DNA from: Thermus thermamylovorans
Lineage (GTDB): Bacteria; Deinococcota; Deinococci; Deinococcales; Thermaceae
Direction of reading: 5' to 3'
DNA: 61,066 nt
Assembly (NCBI RefSeq): GCF_004307015.1
Contig: NZ_SIJL01000008.1
Coordinates: 1 to 61,066 of the forward strand
The position numbers and the translations under genes were made by a program. Of the stretch, positions 1 to 8,708 are shown piece by piece. The notes under the pieces are model-generated. The model was given only the letters and a program-made list of their open reading frames with translations, ran no database searches and was not told the DNA's origin. How positions within the stretch are numbered: position 1 is the first letter of the stretch; the number at the start of each line of letters is the position of its first letter.

Positions 1-503
1 ACATAAATCCTTACACGACCGGAAAGGCCCTGGGCCAGATAACGGACCACCATGAGTTCGCGCTCCGTCAGGACCTCTGGCCCCGGCTTGCGGACGGTTT
101 GGGCCTGGATCATGCGGTAAAGGAGGCTCTGGGGCAGGTAGTGCTCTCCTCGGGCCACTGCCAACACGGCATCCTCCAGCTCCTGCTCGATGGCCTCCTT
201 GGACAGGTACCCGGAGCCCCCGGCCTGGAGGAAACGTTCCGCATATTCCGGTTCCGCATACATGGACAGGGCCAGGAGCCGGGCTTCGGGGTAAAGAGCC
301 TTCAGCTTTTCCGCCACCTGGATGCCGTCCATGTCAGGTAGGGCGATGTCCAAGATCACCACCTGGGGCCTGGATTGGGGGATCTTCAGCAAGGCCTCCT
401 GGCCTGTTTCCGCCTCGCCCACGATCTCCACCTTTCCTTGCAACAGGTAGCGTATCCCTGCCCGCACCACGGGATGGTCGTCCACCAGGAAGACCCGGAT
501 CAC
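1..503 (-). CDS. NarL/LuxR-family response regulator (3' end outside window)
   Basis: This is a DNA-binding response regulator and the partner of the kinase that precedes it on the same strand. The receiver domain has the acidic pair Asp8/Asp9 and the phospho-acceptor Asp52 (VVILDIALPDMDG). A LuxR-type helix-turn-helix begins at LTEREL but is cut by the window edge. I start it at GTG 503: AGGAGGTG lies just upstream, and GTGA overlaps the kinase stop by 4 nt, so the two are translationally coupled. The last visible residues (VRIYV) do not fit the usual continuation of this helix-turn-helix. It probably controls the oppositely oriented molybdoenzyme operon; that is inference from position. Confidence 0.9.
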   Translation of the reverse strand, partial: MIRVFLVDDHPVVRAGIRYLLQGKVEIVGEAETGQEALLKIPQSRPQVVILDIALPDMDGIQVAEKLKALYPEARLLALSMYAEPEYAERFLQAGGSGYLSKEAIEQELEDAVLAVARGEHYLPQSLLYRMIQAQTVRKPGPEVLTERELMVVRYLAQGLSGRVRIY

Positions 504-2137
504 GCCTTCACCTCCTTTAAGGGAATGCGGGCGTAGACGGTGGTGCCAAGCCCCTGGAGGCTTTCCATCTGGAACCGGCCTCCTAGGAGTTCTATCCTCT
601 CCCGCATACCCAGGATCCCCAAGCCAGGCTGGACCTGCGGGGGGAAGCCTTGGCCGTCGTCCTCCACCACCAGGTGGATCCCATCCCCTTCTTGTTGCAA
701 GACAACGGAAACCTGCTTGGCCTTGGCATGGCGGGCCACGTTGGTGAGGGCCTCCTGTACCACCCGGTAGAGGGTGGTTTCGTGGGTTTCCGGCAGCCGC
801 CCCTTTAGGCGGCAAAGGAGGTTGACCCGGATCCCGGTTCTTTCCTGGAACTCTTCGGCCATGCGTTTCAAGGCGGCCTCGAGGCCCAGGGTGTCCAAGG
901 CGGAGGGGCGCAGGGAGCGGGAGAGGTGGCGCACATCCTGGATGGCGCTTCGCACCGACTCTTGCAGGGTGGGCACCGCCTCCAGCCGCCCCTCCTTCAC
1001 CGCTCTCAAGCCCAGGTCGATGCCCGTAAGGACCTGGCCTATCTGGTCGTGAAGATCGCGGGCGATGCGCGCCCTTTCCGCCTCTTGGGCCTGAATGAGG
1101 GCCTTGAGGAGCTGGGAACGCTCCTGGTCCCTTTCCTTTAGGGCCTGGGTGTACCGGGCCCGGTGTAGCCCGGCTTCGATAGGGGCTTTGATAGCCTCCC
1201 GGAAGGCCTCGGGGGCTTCGGCGTTCAGGTAGAGGCGGGCTCCGGGAAGTTCCAGGGTGTGGTAGAGCCCTTGCACGCCTTTCCGTAGGAGGCAGTCCTT
1301 CTCCTCCTGGTAGGGGCAGAGAAACTTACCCACCCGCACCTCGCCCAGCCAGGCTTCCCCGCAACGGAAGAGTCCGCTTTGGGCCAGGGCTTCCAGGGCG
1401 TTGTGCAACACCTCTTCTGGGGTTTCCGCCCGGTTCACGGCCTCCGCCACCTGGTTTAGGGTGGAAAGCTCCTGTTCCCGTCGCTTCACCCCTTCCCGGT
1501 ATGCCACCAGAGCCTGATGGAGGACCCTTAGTTCCCCACCGGGATCGGGAAGGACTGCTTCCCGTCCCTCTTGCCAGGCCCGCACGCCTTGGACCAGGGC
1601 CTCGAGAGGCTTAAGAAACTGGTTCGCCGCACGGCTCACCAGGAGGAAGGCCAAAGCGGCCACCCCCAGGGCCAGCCAGGCGCCCAGGACCAAAAGGTGG
1701 GCCAGCTTCTGCCAGAGGGGGGTTTCGGGAAAGGCTAAGGCCAAGGCACCCACAGAGCCATCCCCGATGGGGCTACGGTAAAGCCTATAGATTTCCCCTT
1801 GGAAACGGAAGCGACCCTTTAGGGTTTTTAGATTCAGGGGAAACCCGCCCGGGAAGGTGTGCACCATCACCTCTCCCTTGGGGCCTAGGACAAACCCCAG
1901 CACGCCTTCTGCCACCAGGGACTCCAGCTGGCGGAAAACGGCATAGAGGTCGTTGACCAAGAGGTCCTCTTCCAGTTGCCGGGCCAGGTAGAGGGTCTGG
2001 GCTTTGCCCCGGGCCTCGAGGCTGGCCTCCAGGCCTGTCTTCACCAGGAAGAAAGCGGTTCCCCCGAGTCCGAGCCCCAGGAAGAGCATGCCCAGAGCGA
2101 AGGTCGCCAGCAGGCGCGTACGGAAGCTTCCCTTCAT
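500..2137 (-). CDS. Membrane sensor histidine kinase, NarX/HisKA_3 type with GAF-like domain
   Basis: This 545-residue sensor kinase has a transmembrane helix near residues 10-33, an extracytoplasmic domain to about 143, a second helix at 147-168 and a HAMP-like linker. A GAF-like region (about 225-325) contains Cys259, Cys274 and Cys282. It ends in a HisKA_3 dimerisation domain with phospho-acceptor His363 (ARDLHDQIGQ) and a C-terminal HATPase (VVQEALTNVARHA, DDGQGF). It starts 2 nt after the PhnD-like gene and overlaps the response regulator by 4 nt, so the three form one operon. In enterobacterial TtrS the PhnD-like sensor and the kinase are one protein; here they are separate. The signal sensed is unknown. 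Confidence 0.92.
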   Translation of the reverse strand: MKGSFRTRLLATFALGMLFLGLGLGGTAFFLVKTGLEASLEARGKAQTLYLARQLEEDLLVNDLYAVFRQLESLVAEGVLGFVLGPKGEVMVHTFPGGFPLNLKTLKGRFRFQGEIYRLYRSPIGDGSVGALALAFPETPLWQKLAHLLVLGAWLALGVAALAFLLVSRAANQFLKPLEALVQGVRAWQEGREAVLPDPGGELRVLHQALVAYREGVKRREQELSTLNQVAEAVNRAETPEEVLHNALEALAQSGLFRCGEAWLGEVRVGKFLCPYQEEKDCLLRKGVQGLYHTLELPGARLYLNAEAPEAFREAIKAPIEAGLHRARYTQALKERDQERSQLLKALIQAQEAERARIARDLHDQIGQVLTGIDLGLRAVKEGRLEAVPTLQESVRSAIQDVRHLSRSLRPSALDTLGLEAALKRMAEEFQERTGIRVNLLCRLKGRLPETHETTLYRVVQEALTNVARHAKAKQVSVVLQQEGDGIHLVVEDDGQGFPPQVQPGLGILGMRERIELLGGRFQMESLQGLGTTVYARIPLKEVKA

Positions 2138-2139
2138 GT

Positions 2140-2967
2140 CTAGAACCCCAACAGGAAGCGGCGATACTCAGCGTCGCTAGCGGAAGCGAAGCCGGCTATT
2201 CCCGCTTCCGGAAGCTGTCCAGCTTCCTCCAAGCGTTTTAGGATCTCCCGCTTGAGCTCAGGAGCTACACCCTTCCGCACTACCACGGGTGGGGGTGGAT
2301 CCTCGGGTCCTTCCCAGATGACCCGGATCTTTTCCTTGAGCCCGGCGTCCTTTCGTATCATAGCATCCAGCACCATTCCGTCCACCGCTGCGGCCTCCAC
2401 CAGGCCCTGGATCATGGCCTCCACCGCTCGGTCGTGGGCGTAGGTGAAGAGGATCTTGCCCAGAAAGATTTCCGGCCGATAGCCCCTCCCCTTGAGCTCC
2501 CGGATGGGGCGGAGGTAGCCCGTGTTGGACAAGGGGTCCACAAAGGCCATGGTGGCTCCCGCCAGATCCTCCAGGCTTTGTCGGTCCGAGGTGGCCGGCA
2601 CGATGACCACGCCGCGGTACCGGGTCCAGCTTGCGGGCACCGACTGGGCGATGACCTCCCCGTAACCCTCCGCTACCGCTTTGGCTGCAGCGAAGGTGCA
2701 TAGGAAGGCTATGTCCACTTGGCCCTTGTGCAGAAGGTCCAGCACCTCCCCGTACCCCCTCCGCCCCAATACCGTGGCCTGGGGCCAGAGGGTGTGGGCC
2801 AGGGTCCAGTAGGGGTAGCTCCTTTTGGGGGAGAGGATGCCCGCCACGGCGATGCGCAGGGTGGCTTCTTCCTCGAGGCGGATGGGGGGAAGGGGAGCCA
2901 AGGGCCCGGCTTCCGGGATCCGGGCGCAGCCCAGGAGGAGAAACACCAGGAGCCAGATTCGGGCCAT
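2140..2967 (-). CDS. PhnD-like periplasmic binding lipoprotein, probable sensor partner of the kinase
   Basis: This 275-residue protein has a short signal peptide ending in a lipobox (LLLGC, Cys14), so it is probably a lipoprotein outside the cytoplasmic membrane. The body resembles PhnD/TtrS-type solute-binding domains (AVAGILSPKRSYPYWTLA, VDIAFLCTFAAAKAV, LAGATMAFVDPLSNTGY). No ABC transporter permease or ATPase is nearby. It is the first gene of the operon that continues into the sensor kinase, and it faces the molybdoenzyme operon. Both facts favour ligand sensing over uptake. The N-terminal half of Salmonella TtrS, the tetrathionate sensor, belongs to the same domain family. Confidence 0.85.
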   Translation of the reverse strand: MARIWLLVFLLLGCARIPEAGPLAPLPPIRLEEEATLRIAVAGILSPKRSYPYWTLAHTLWPQATVLGRRGYGEVLDLLHKGQVDIAFLCTFAAAKAVAEGYGEVIAQSVPASWTRYRGVVIVPATSDRQSLEDLAGATMAFVDPLSNTGYLRPIRELKGRGYRPEIFLGKILFTYAHDRAVEAMIQGLVEAAAVDGMVLDAMIRKDAGLKEKIRVIWEGPEDPPPPVVVRKGVAPELKREILKRLEEAGQLPEAGIAGFASASDAEYRRFLLGF

Positions 2968-3016
2968 GTCTTTAGTATGCCCAGGCTTGCCCGTGACGAA
3001 GGTCCCGGGGTTTGTA

Positions 3017-3036
3017 GGTGTTTTCCCGAGGACACC
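3017..3036. promoter_or_regulatory. Imperfect 20-bp palindrome between divergent operons, candidate operator
   Basis: The 143-bp region between the PhnD-like gene and the B subunit holds GGTGT-TTTCCCGAGG-ACACC. Seven of ten position pairs are complementary, with perfect 5-bp outer arms. It is central between the divergent genes, where a NarL-type regulator would bind. No clear -35/-10 pair was found beside it. The assignment is inference. Confidence 0.35.
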
Positions 3037-3110
3037 CGTCCGGGGGGGTTGTCGGAGAAACGCCGATGAAGACCGCTTTTGATTTTCCTAACCTGGCCGT
3101 GGAGGTGGGT

Positions 3111-3986
3111 ATGAACGAGGTGGAAAGCCGCAGGGCCTTTCTGGAGAAGGTGGCCTCCACGGTCTTCGCCGGCGTGGTGCTGGGCGGTCAGCCGGTGAAG
3201 GCTGGGGCCGAACCTTCCAAGGTGGAGCTACCCCCAAGACCCCCCGATGGGCCCATCCTACCCGAGCTGGAGTATGAGGATGTTCTTTTGCGCATGCAAC
3301 GGGATCTGGAGCGGGCCCTGAACAAGGGCACCACCCCCAAGTGGGTCATGGTGATCGACACCCGCAAGTGCGTGGGTTGCCACGCCTGCACCATTTCCTG
3401 TGCCGTGGAGAACAAGCTTCCCCCTGGGGTGGTCTACCGTCCTGTGGTGGAGGAGCAGGTGGGTGTCTACCCGCGGGTAACCTGGAAGTTCCTGCCCCGG
3501 CCTTGCATGCAGTGCGACAACCCTCCTTGCGTTCCCGTCTGCCCGGTGGGGGCTACTTGGAAGCGGGAAGACGGCATCGTGGAGATCGACTACGACGCCT
3601 GTATCGGCTGCCGCTACTGCCTGGTTTCCTGCCCCTATCAGGCCCGCACCTTCGACTTTGGGGAGAATTGGACGCAGGATACTCCGGGCCATGGGCAGAT
3701 GCCCTACGAGGAACTTCCCACATTTGAGTGGGGTGAAGTTCACGTGCATAAGGAAGGGTTGACCCCCGGTAGCCCCGTGGGCAACGCCCGCAAGTGCAGC
3801 TTCTGCTTGCACCGCATCGAGCACGGGCTTTTGCCCCAGTGCGTGACCACCTGCATCGGTCGGGCTACCTTTTTCGGGGATGCCTCCGATCCGGAAAGCC
3901 TGGTTTTCCAGCTCATCCACCAGCCCAATGTCATGCGGCTTAAGGAAGAGCTGGGTACGGAACCCAGGGTCTACTACCTGGTGTAA
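3111..3986 (+). CDS. Four-cluster ferredoxin-like B subunit of a respiratory molybdoenzyme (TtrB/SrdB/PsrB type)
   Basis: This electron-transfer subunit (291 aa) should carry four [4Fe-4S] clusters. It has [11 protein letters not shown], then [13 protein letters not shown], then [11 protein letters not shown], and a last set CSFCLHR...CVTTC. The N-terminus has a twin-arginine motif (SRRAFLEK) followed by a hydrophobic stretch, so export by Tat is likely. ATG 3111 is chosen because GGAGGTG sits 4 nt upstream; an open frame continues to 3018 without a better site. It is the first gene of a B-C-A operon, the order of ttrBCA in Salmonella and srdBCA in Bacillus. It would pass electrons between the NrfD-like membrane subunit and the catalytic subunit. 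Confidence 0.92.
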   Translation: MNEVESRRAFLEKVASTVFAGVVLGGQPVKAGAEPSKVELPPRPPDGPILPELEYEDVLLRMQRDLERALNKGTTPKWVMVIDTRKCVGCHACTISCAVENKLPPGVVYRPVVEEQVGVYPRVTWKFLPRPCMQCDNPPCVPVCPVGATWKREDGIVEIDYDACIGCRYCLVSCPYQARTFDFGENWTQDTPGHGQMPYEELPTFEWGEVHVHKEGLTPGSPVGNARKCSFCLHRIEHGLLPQCVTTCIGRATFFGDASDPESLVFQLIHQPNVMRLKEELGTEPRVYYLV

Positions 3987-3998
3987 AGGAGGGCAAGG

Positions 3999-5234
3999 AT
4001 GCGCGTTTGGGGTCGGATCCTCTACGGGGTTTTAGCGGCCATAGGCCTTGTGGGTTTCTTCTTGCGCTTCGCCACCGGCCACCAACTGGCGGGATACGGC
4101 AGCTACGTGCCCTGGGGTCTATGGGTGGCCGCGTATATCTACTTCATTGGCCTCTCGGCGGGAGCTTTCCTGCTTTCCGCCTTGGTCTATGTCTTTGGGG
4201 TGCGCAAGCTGGAGCCCATCGCTCCCTTGGCCCTGGTGGTGGCCTTGGCCAGCCTACTAATGGCTCTGGTTACCATCTGGTTTGACCTGGGACACATGGA
4301 GCGGTTTTATTACGTCTACCTGAGGCCCAACTTCCGCTCCATGATGGCCTGGATGGTGTGGCTTTATACCGCCTATGGGTTGCTCCTTCTTGCGGAGCTC
4401 TACTACGCCCTGAGGCGCCACCTGCCCCGGTATGCGGATAGGGGTGGCATAACCGGATTTCTGGCGCGCTTCCTCGTCAAGGGGCGGAAGACCCCCTTTA
4501 CTCAGGAGGAGATCCAGCGGGACGAGGGCATCACCAGGGTTTTGGGGACCATTGGCGTCCCCTTGGCTATCGCCTTCCACGGGGGTGTGGGTGCCCTCTT
4601 CGGCACGGTGGTGGCCCAGGATCTGTGGCATAGCCCCATCTACCCCATCCTCTTTCTCACGGGTGCCCTCCTCTCGGGCGGGGCGCTGATGACCGCAGCC
4701 TACGTGTTCTTCTGGCCCAGGAAGGACGGGGAGTGGAGGGAGCTTAGCCTTCTCCTGGGCCGGATCGTGTTAGGGCTTATCCTTTTTGACCTCCTCTTGG
4801 AGTGGGCGGAGTACTCCATTCCCATGTGGTACGGGGTGGGTTCCGAGTTCAAGGCGCTGCGGAATACCCTGTTCGGCCCCTTCTGGTACGTGTACTGGGT
4901 GTTCCACATCCTGCTCGGGGTGGTGGTTCCCATCTGGCTCCTGTTGGCCTTTGGCTTGCGGGGCCGGATGGGGGCCGTAGGTCTCGCCAGCTTTCTGGTG
5001 GCCTTCACCTTCCTGGCCATCCGCCTCAACCTGGTCATTCCCAGCCTGGTCCACCCCAAGCTGGAGGGCCTGGTAAACGCTTACCGGGACCATCGCCTTG
5101 TCTTTGCCTACCTCCCCACCTGGTTTGAATGGAGCGTGGTGGTCTTTTCGGTGGTGCTGGGCTTTACCGTGACCTACATTCTGGTGCGTGTTTTGCCCGT
5201 GATCGAGGGCAAGCTTCTAAAGGAGGTGGCGTGA
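3999..5234 (+). CDS. NrfD/PsrC-like quinol-oxidising membrane subunit (TtrC/SrdC type)
   Basis: This 411-residue polytopic protein of the NrfD/PsrC family has about nine or ten hydrophobic helices (for example GILYGVLAAIGLVGFFL near the start, and LLALVTIWFDLGHMERFYY). Such subunits oxidise menaquinol and anchor the Fe-S and molybdenum subunits on the outer face of the membrane. AAGGAGGG lies 6 nt before the ATG, 12 nt after the B-subunit stop. Its TGA shares one base with the ATG of the catalytic subunit. An extended loop at about residues 150-180 (RHLPRYADRGGITG...) separates the helices. Substrate specificity is set by the A subunit. Confidence 0.9.
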   Translation: MRVWGRILYGVLAAIGLVGFFLRFATGHQLAGYGSYVPWGLWVAAYIYFIGLSAGAFLLSALVYVFGVRKLEPIAPLALVVALASLLMALVTIWFDLGHMERFYYVYLRPNFRSMMAWMVWLYTAYGLLLLAELYYALRRHLPRYADRGGITGFLARFLVKGRKTPFTQEEIQRDEGITRVLGTIGVPLAIAFHGGVGALFGTVVAQDLWHSPIYPILFLTGALLSGGALMTAAYVFFWPRKDGEWRELSLLLGRIVLGLILFDLLLEWAEYSIPMWYGVGSEFKALRNTLFGPFWYVYWVFHILLGVVVPIWLLLAFGLRGRMGAVGLASFLVAFTFLAIRLNLVIPSLVHPKLEGLVNAYRDHRLVFAYLPTWFEWSVVVFSVVLGFTVTYILVRVLPVIEGKLLKEVA

Positions 5235-8200
5235 TGCTTTCCCGGCGGGAACTGATCAAGCTGGGCGCCCTTTCCGGAAGCGGGGTTCTTCTGGGGGAGA
5301 AGGCCACAGAACTCCTTTCCAAAGCCGAGGCGGCGGCTCAAAGGACTCCTGGCTTCTATCCTCTGAACGATCCAGAAAATCAGATCTATTCGGTTTGCCT
5401 CCAGTGCAACACCGGCTGCCCCATCAAGGTAAAGATCTACGAGGGGGTGGCGGCGAAGATAGACGGGAGCCCTTATTCGCCTTGGACCCTCTACCCGCAC
5501 CTTCCCTTGGGAACATCGGTGGAGAAAGCAGCCAAGGTGGATGGGGGTATCTGCCCCAAGGGGCAGTCTGGTTTGCAGACGGCCTATGATCCTTACCGCA
5601 TACGCAAGGTTCTCAAGCGGGCAGGCCCCAGGGGAAGCGGCAAGTGGAAGGAGATTCCCTTCGAACAGGCGGTGAGGGAGATTGCCGAAGGAGGGAAGCT
5701 CTTTGCCGAAATCGGGGACGAACGGGTCTATCCGGGTCTGAAGGAGGTCTGGGCCCTGAGGGACCCCAAGGTGATGAAGGCCATGAAGGCCCGGGTGGAG
5801 GAAATTTGGCAGGAAAAGGATCCAGCCAAGAAAAAGGCCTTGGTGGAGGGCTTTAAGGAGGAATTCAAGGACTACCTGGACACACTCATCGACCCCGATC
5901 ACCCCGACCTGGGACCCAGGAACAATCAGGTGGTCTTTGCCTATGGCCGCCTAAAGGCCGGGCGGAGTGAGTTCTTCAAGTGGTTCTTCCAGAACGGCCT
6001 GGGTACCGTTAATTTCCACGGGCACACCACCGTGTGCCAGGGCTCCCTCTACTTCACGGGCAAGGCCATGAGCTACCAGCTGGCCTACGACGAGAAGAAG
6101 GGGGAGTACACCTGGACGGGGGCCGAGAAGTTCTACTGGCAGGCGGACCTGACGGGGGCGGAATTCGTCATCTTCGTGGGGTCCAACATCTTTGAGGGCA
6201 ACTACGGTCCGCCCCTCCGGGTGAAGGAGGTTACCCAGGGATCGGCAACCGGGAAGTTGAGGTATGTGGTCCTGGACCCCCGAGCCCAAAAGGGCGTGGC
6301 CCATGCCACCAAGTGGATCCCCACCAAGTCGGGCTACGATGCCGCCGTTGCCTTTGGCATGATGCGTTGGATGTTTGCGAAGGGGCGGTTTGACGCCCGC
6401 TTCCTCTCTGCCGCCAACAAAGGAGCGGCCAAGGCCATTGGCGAGCCCAGCTGGACCAACGCCACCTGGCTGGTGGAGATAGACGAGAAGGGCTTTCCCG
6501 CCAAGCTTCTGCGCATGAGCCACCTGGGAATGGCTCCCGAGGTCCGGGTCATGGACGGCAAGGAGGTGGTCTTCGACCATCCCATTGTCTTGGTGCAGGG
6601 GAAACCCACCCCGGTGGACCCGCAGAGCGAGGATAAGCCGGTTTTCGGAGACCTCTTTGTGGACACCACCCTTAACGGCATCCGGGTGAAGAGCGCCCTC
6701 CAGCTGATTCGGGAGGAGGCCTTCAGCCGGAGCCTCGAGGAGTGGGCGGAGCTTGCGGGGGTTGAGCCCGAGGAGATCGTCTGGCTGGCCCATGAGTTCA
6801 CCAGCCACGGCAAAAGGGCGGTGGTGGATATCCACCGGGGAGCCAGCCAGCACACCAACGGCTTCTACAACGCCTTTGCCTGGAATGTTCTTAACGCCTT
6901 GATTGGCAACTACGACCACCATGGTGGGTACGTCCGGGCCAGCACCTATGACATCACAGGCAAGAAGGCGGAAGGGCCCTTCTACCTGGACAAGCTCCAC
7001 CCCAATAAGCTGGAGCCCTTCGGTATCAGCATCATCCGCCATGAGGTGGACTACGAAAAAACGACCCTCTTTGAGGGCTATCCCGCCAAACGTCCCTGGT
7101 TCCCCCACAGCTCGGACATCTACCAGGAGATTCTGCCCTCCGCTGCCCAAGGGTACCCGTACCCGGTGAAGATCCTTTTCCACTACATGGGCTCCCCTGC
7201 CTATGCCCTTCCCGCCGGCCACACCCAGATCCAGGCCATGCTGGACCCCGCCAGGATTCCCCTCATCGTGGCCTTTGACATCGTGGTCGGGGATACGTAT
7301 CTCTACGCTGACTACATTATTCCCGATCTCTCCTACCTGGAGCGCTGGGAGTTCCATGGAAGCCACCCCAACGTGATCTGGAAGGTGCAAACCGTGCGGC
7401 AGCCCACTATCGCACCCATTCCTGAGGAGGTGAAGGTCTTTGGGGAGGGGATGCCCCTGTCCGCAGAGGCCTTCCTACTGGCCCTGGCGGAGCACTTGGG
7501 GGTGCCGGGATTTGGGGAGAAGGGCTTTGCCAACGGCATGCCCTTCCGCAGGCCCGAGGACTTCTACCTGAAGATGGTGGCCAACCTGGCGTTTGGCGAG
7601 AAGGCGGATGGGTCGGATGCGGTGCCTGAGGCCGACGACAGGGAAATGGAAATCTTCAGGCAAGCCCGCCGCCACCTGCCCCCCTCGGTGTTCGACCTGG
7701 AGAAGTGGAAAGCGGCCATCGGGGATGAGGGTCTTTTCCGTCGAGCGGTGTATGTTCTTAACCGGGGTGGGCGTTTCCAGGCCTTTGAGAAGGCCTTTAA
7801 GCCCGACGGCACCCTGGCTAATGCCTACGGCAGGCAGATCAACCTCTACCTGGAGAAGCACGCCAAGAGCAAGAACAGCATGACCGGCAAGCCCTACTGG
7901 CCCTTACCCCGCTTCTTCACCCCCTACACGGATGCCTTGGGCCAGCCCATCCAGGACGAGGAAAAGGGTTTCGAGCTCACCCTGATCACCCACCGCTGGA
8001 TCACCATGACCAAGAGCCGGACCATTTCCAACTACTGGCTCCTTAACATCACCCCCGAGAACTACATTGCCATCAACCCCGAGGATGCCAAGCGGTTGGG
8101 TTTCAAGGATGGGGAGCTGGTCAAGGTGGTTTCCGCCAGCAACGAGGCGGGGATTTGGGACCTAGGGCCTTTGGGCAAAAAGCCCATGGTGGGCAAGGTG

Positions 8201-8623
8201 AAGGTCATGGAGGGCATCCGCCCCGGGCATCTGGCCTTTGCCTTGGGTTTTGGCCACTGGGCCTATGGCGCAAGCGACCTGGAGATCAACGGCCAGGTGA
8301 TCAAGCCTGACCTTAGGCGGGCTACAGGTATCCATGCCAATGCTGCCATGCGGGTGGACCCCGTCCTTAAGGACGTGGGGCTGACGGACATTACCGGAGG
8401 AAGCGCTGTCTTCTACGATTCCAAGGTGCGCTTGGTGCGCCCTACCCCTGAGGAAGCCCGGACTTATGGGGAGGGAGTGCGGAGGGTGGCCCTCGAGGGC
8501 CCAGCGGGCGTCCGGGCCAAGGAGATACTGGAAAAAGCCCTTAAGGCCGCCCGAGGGGAGCTGGAACCGGAGGCCTTGAGGCGGGAGGTGGCAAGCCAGC
8601 TGGGTCTGAGCCAAAAGGTCTAG
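5234..8623 (+). CDS. Molybdopterin catalytic subunit, tetrathionate/selenate/arsenate reductase clade (TtrA-like)
   Basis: At 1129 residues this is much longer than Thermus PsrA and nearer TtrA/SrdA. The N-terminus is a Tat signal (SRRELIKLGALSGSG). A CxxCxxxC...C motif (CLQCNTGC, then ICPKGQ) binds a [4Fe-4S] cluster. Cys268 in HTTVCQGS is the likely molybdenum ligand. An inserted segment (about residues 150-235) precedes it, as in TtrA-type enzymes, and a C-terminal molybdopterin-binding domain follows. The start is ATG 5234, after AGGAGGTGG and overlapping the previous stop by 1 nt. The terminal acceptor cannot be decided from sequence: the ttrBCA gene order and PhnD-like sensor point to tetrathionate, while selenate, arsenate or polysulfide remain open. 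Confidence 0.85.
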   Translation: MLSRRELIKLGALSGSGVLLGEKATELLSKAEAAAQRTPGFYPLNDPENQIYSVCLQCNTGCPIKVKIYEGVAAKIDGSPYSPWTLYPHLPLGTSVEKAAKVDGGICPKGQSGLQTAYDPYRIRKVLKRAGPRGSGKWKEIPFEQAVREIAEGGKLFAEIGDERVYPGLKEVWALRDPKVMKAMKARVEEIWQEKDPAKKKALVEGFKEEFKDYLDTLIDPDHPDLGPRNNQVVFAYGRLKAGRSEFFKWFFQNGLGTVNFHGHTTVCQGSLYFTGKAMSYQLAYDEKKGEYTWTGAEKFYWQADLTGAEFVIFVGSNIFEGNYGPPLRVKEVTQGSATGKLRYVVLDPRAQKGVAHATKWIPTKSGYDAAVAFGMMRWMFAKGRFDARFLSAANKGAAKAIGEPSWTNATWLVEIDEKGFPAKLLRMSHLGMAPEVRVMDGKEVVFDHPIVLVQGKPTPVDPQSEDKPVFGDLFVDTTLNGIRVKSALQLIREEAFSRSLEEWAELAGVEPEEIVWLAHEFTSHGKRAVVDIHRGASQHTNGFYNAFAWNVLNALIGNYDHHGGYVRASTYDITGKKAEGPFYLDKLHPNKLEPFGISIIRHEVDYEKTTLFEGYPAKRPWFPHSSDIYQEILPSAAQGYPYPVKILFHYMGSPAYALPAGHTQIQAMLDPARIPLIVAFDIVVGDTYLYADYIIPDLSYLERWEFHGSHPNVIWKVQTVRQPTIAPIPEEVKVFGEGMPLSAEAFLLALAEHLGVPGFGEKGFANGMPFRRPEDFYLKMVANLAFGEKADGSDAVPEADDREMEIFRQARRHLPPSVFDLEKWKAAIGDEGLFRRAVYVLNRGGRFQAFEKAFKPDGTLANAYGRQINLYLEKHAKSKNSMTGKPYWPLPRFFTPYTDALGQPIQDEEKGFELTLITHRWITMTKSRTISNYWLLNITPENYIAINPEDAKRLGFKDGELVKVVSASNEAGIWDLGPLGKKPMVGKVKVMEGIRPGHLAFALGFGHWAYGASDLEINGQVIKPDLRRATGIHANAAMRVDPVLKDVGLTDITGGSAVFYDSKVRLVRPTPEEARTYGEGVRRVALEGPAGVRAKEILEKALKAARGELEPEALRREVASQLGLSQKV

Positions 8624-8637
8624 CAGCCGAGGGGCCA

Positions 8638-8669
8638 GGCTCCAGGGGATGACATCCCCTGGAGCCTTT
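8638..8669 (+). terminator. Rho-independent-like terminator after the molybdoenzyme operon
   Basis: GGCTCCAGGGGATG and CATCCCCTGGAGCC are perfect 14-bp complementary arms around a single A, so the folded form has about 12 bp and a 5-nt loop. TTT follows. It lies 14 nt after the catalytic-subunit stop and isolates the operon from the globin gene. Confidence 0.85.
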
Positions 8670-8696
8670 GCCCTAGACGGGGGTCGGCCGGTGAGG

Positions 8697-8702
8697 TACA
8701 TT
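8697..8702 (+). promoter_or_regulatory. -10 box of a leaderless promoter for the globin gene
   Basis: TACATT lies 6 nt before GTG 8709, the geometry of Thermus leaderless transcripts. It follows the terminator directly. Confidence 0.45.
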
Positions 8703-8708
8703 TGTCCC

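Noticed and set aside
5129-5233. Upstream extension of the molybdoenzyme catalytic subunit.
   Set aside because: The Tat signal begins at ATG 5234, which has a strong ribosome binding site; the extension lies inside the membrane-subunit gene.
3999-5234. Calling the membrane subunit and its operon polysulfide reductase (psrABC).
   Set aside because: Gene order is B-C-A and the A subunit is about 1129 aa with a TtrA-like insertion, unlike the shorter PsrA; polysulfide is kept only as an alternative.
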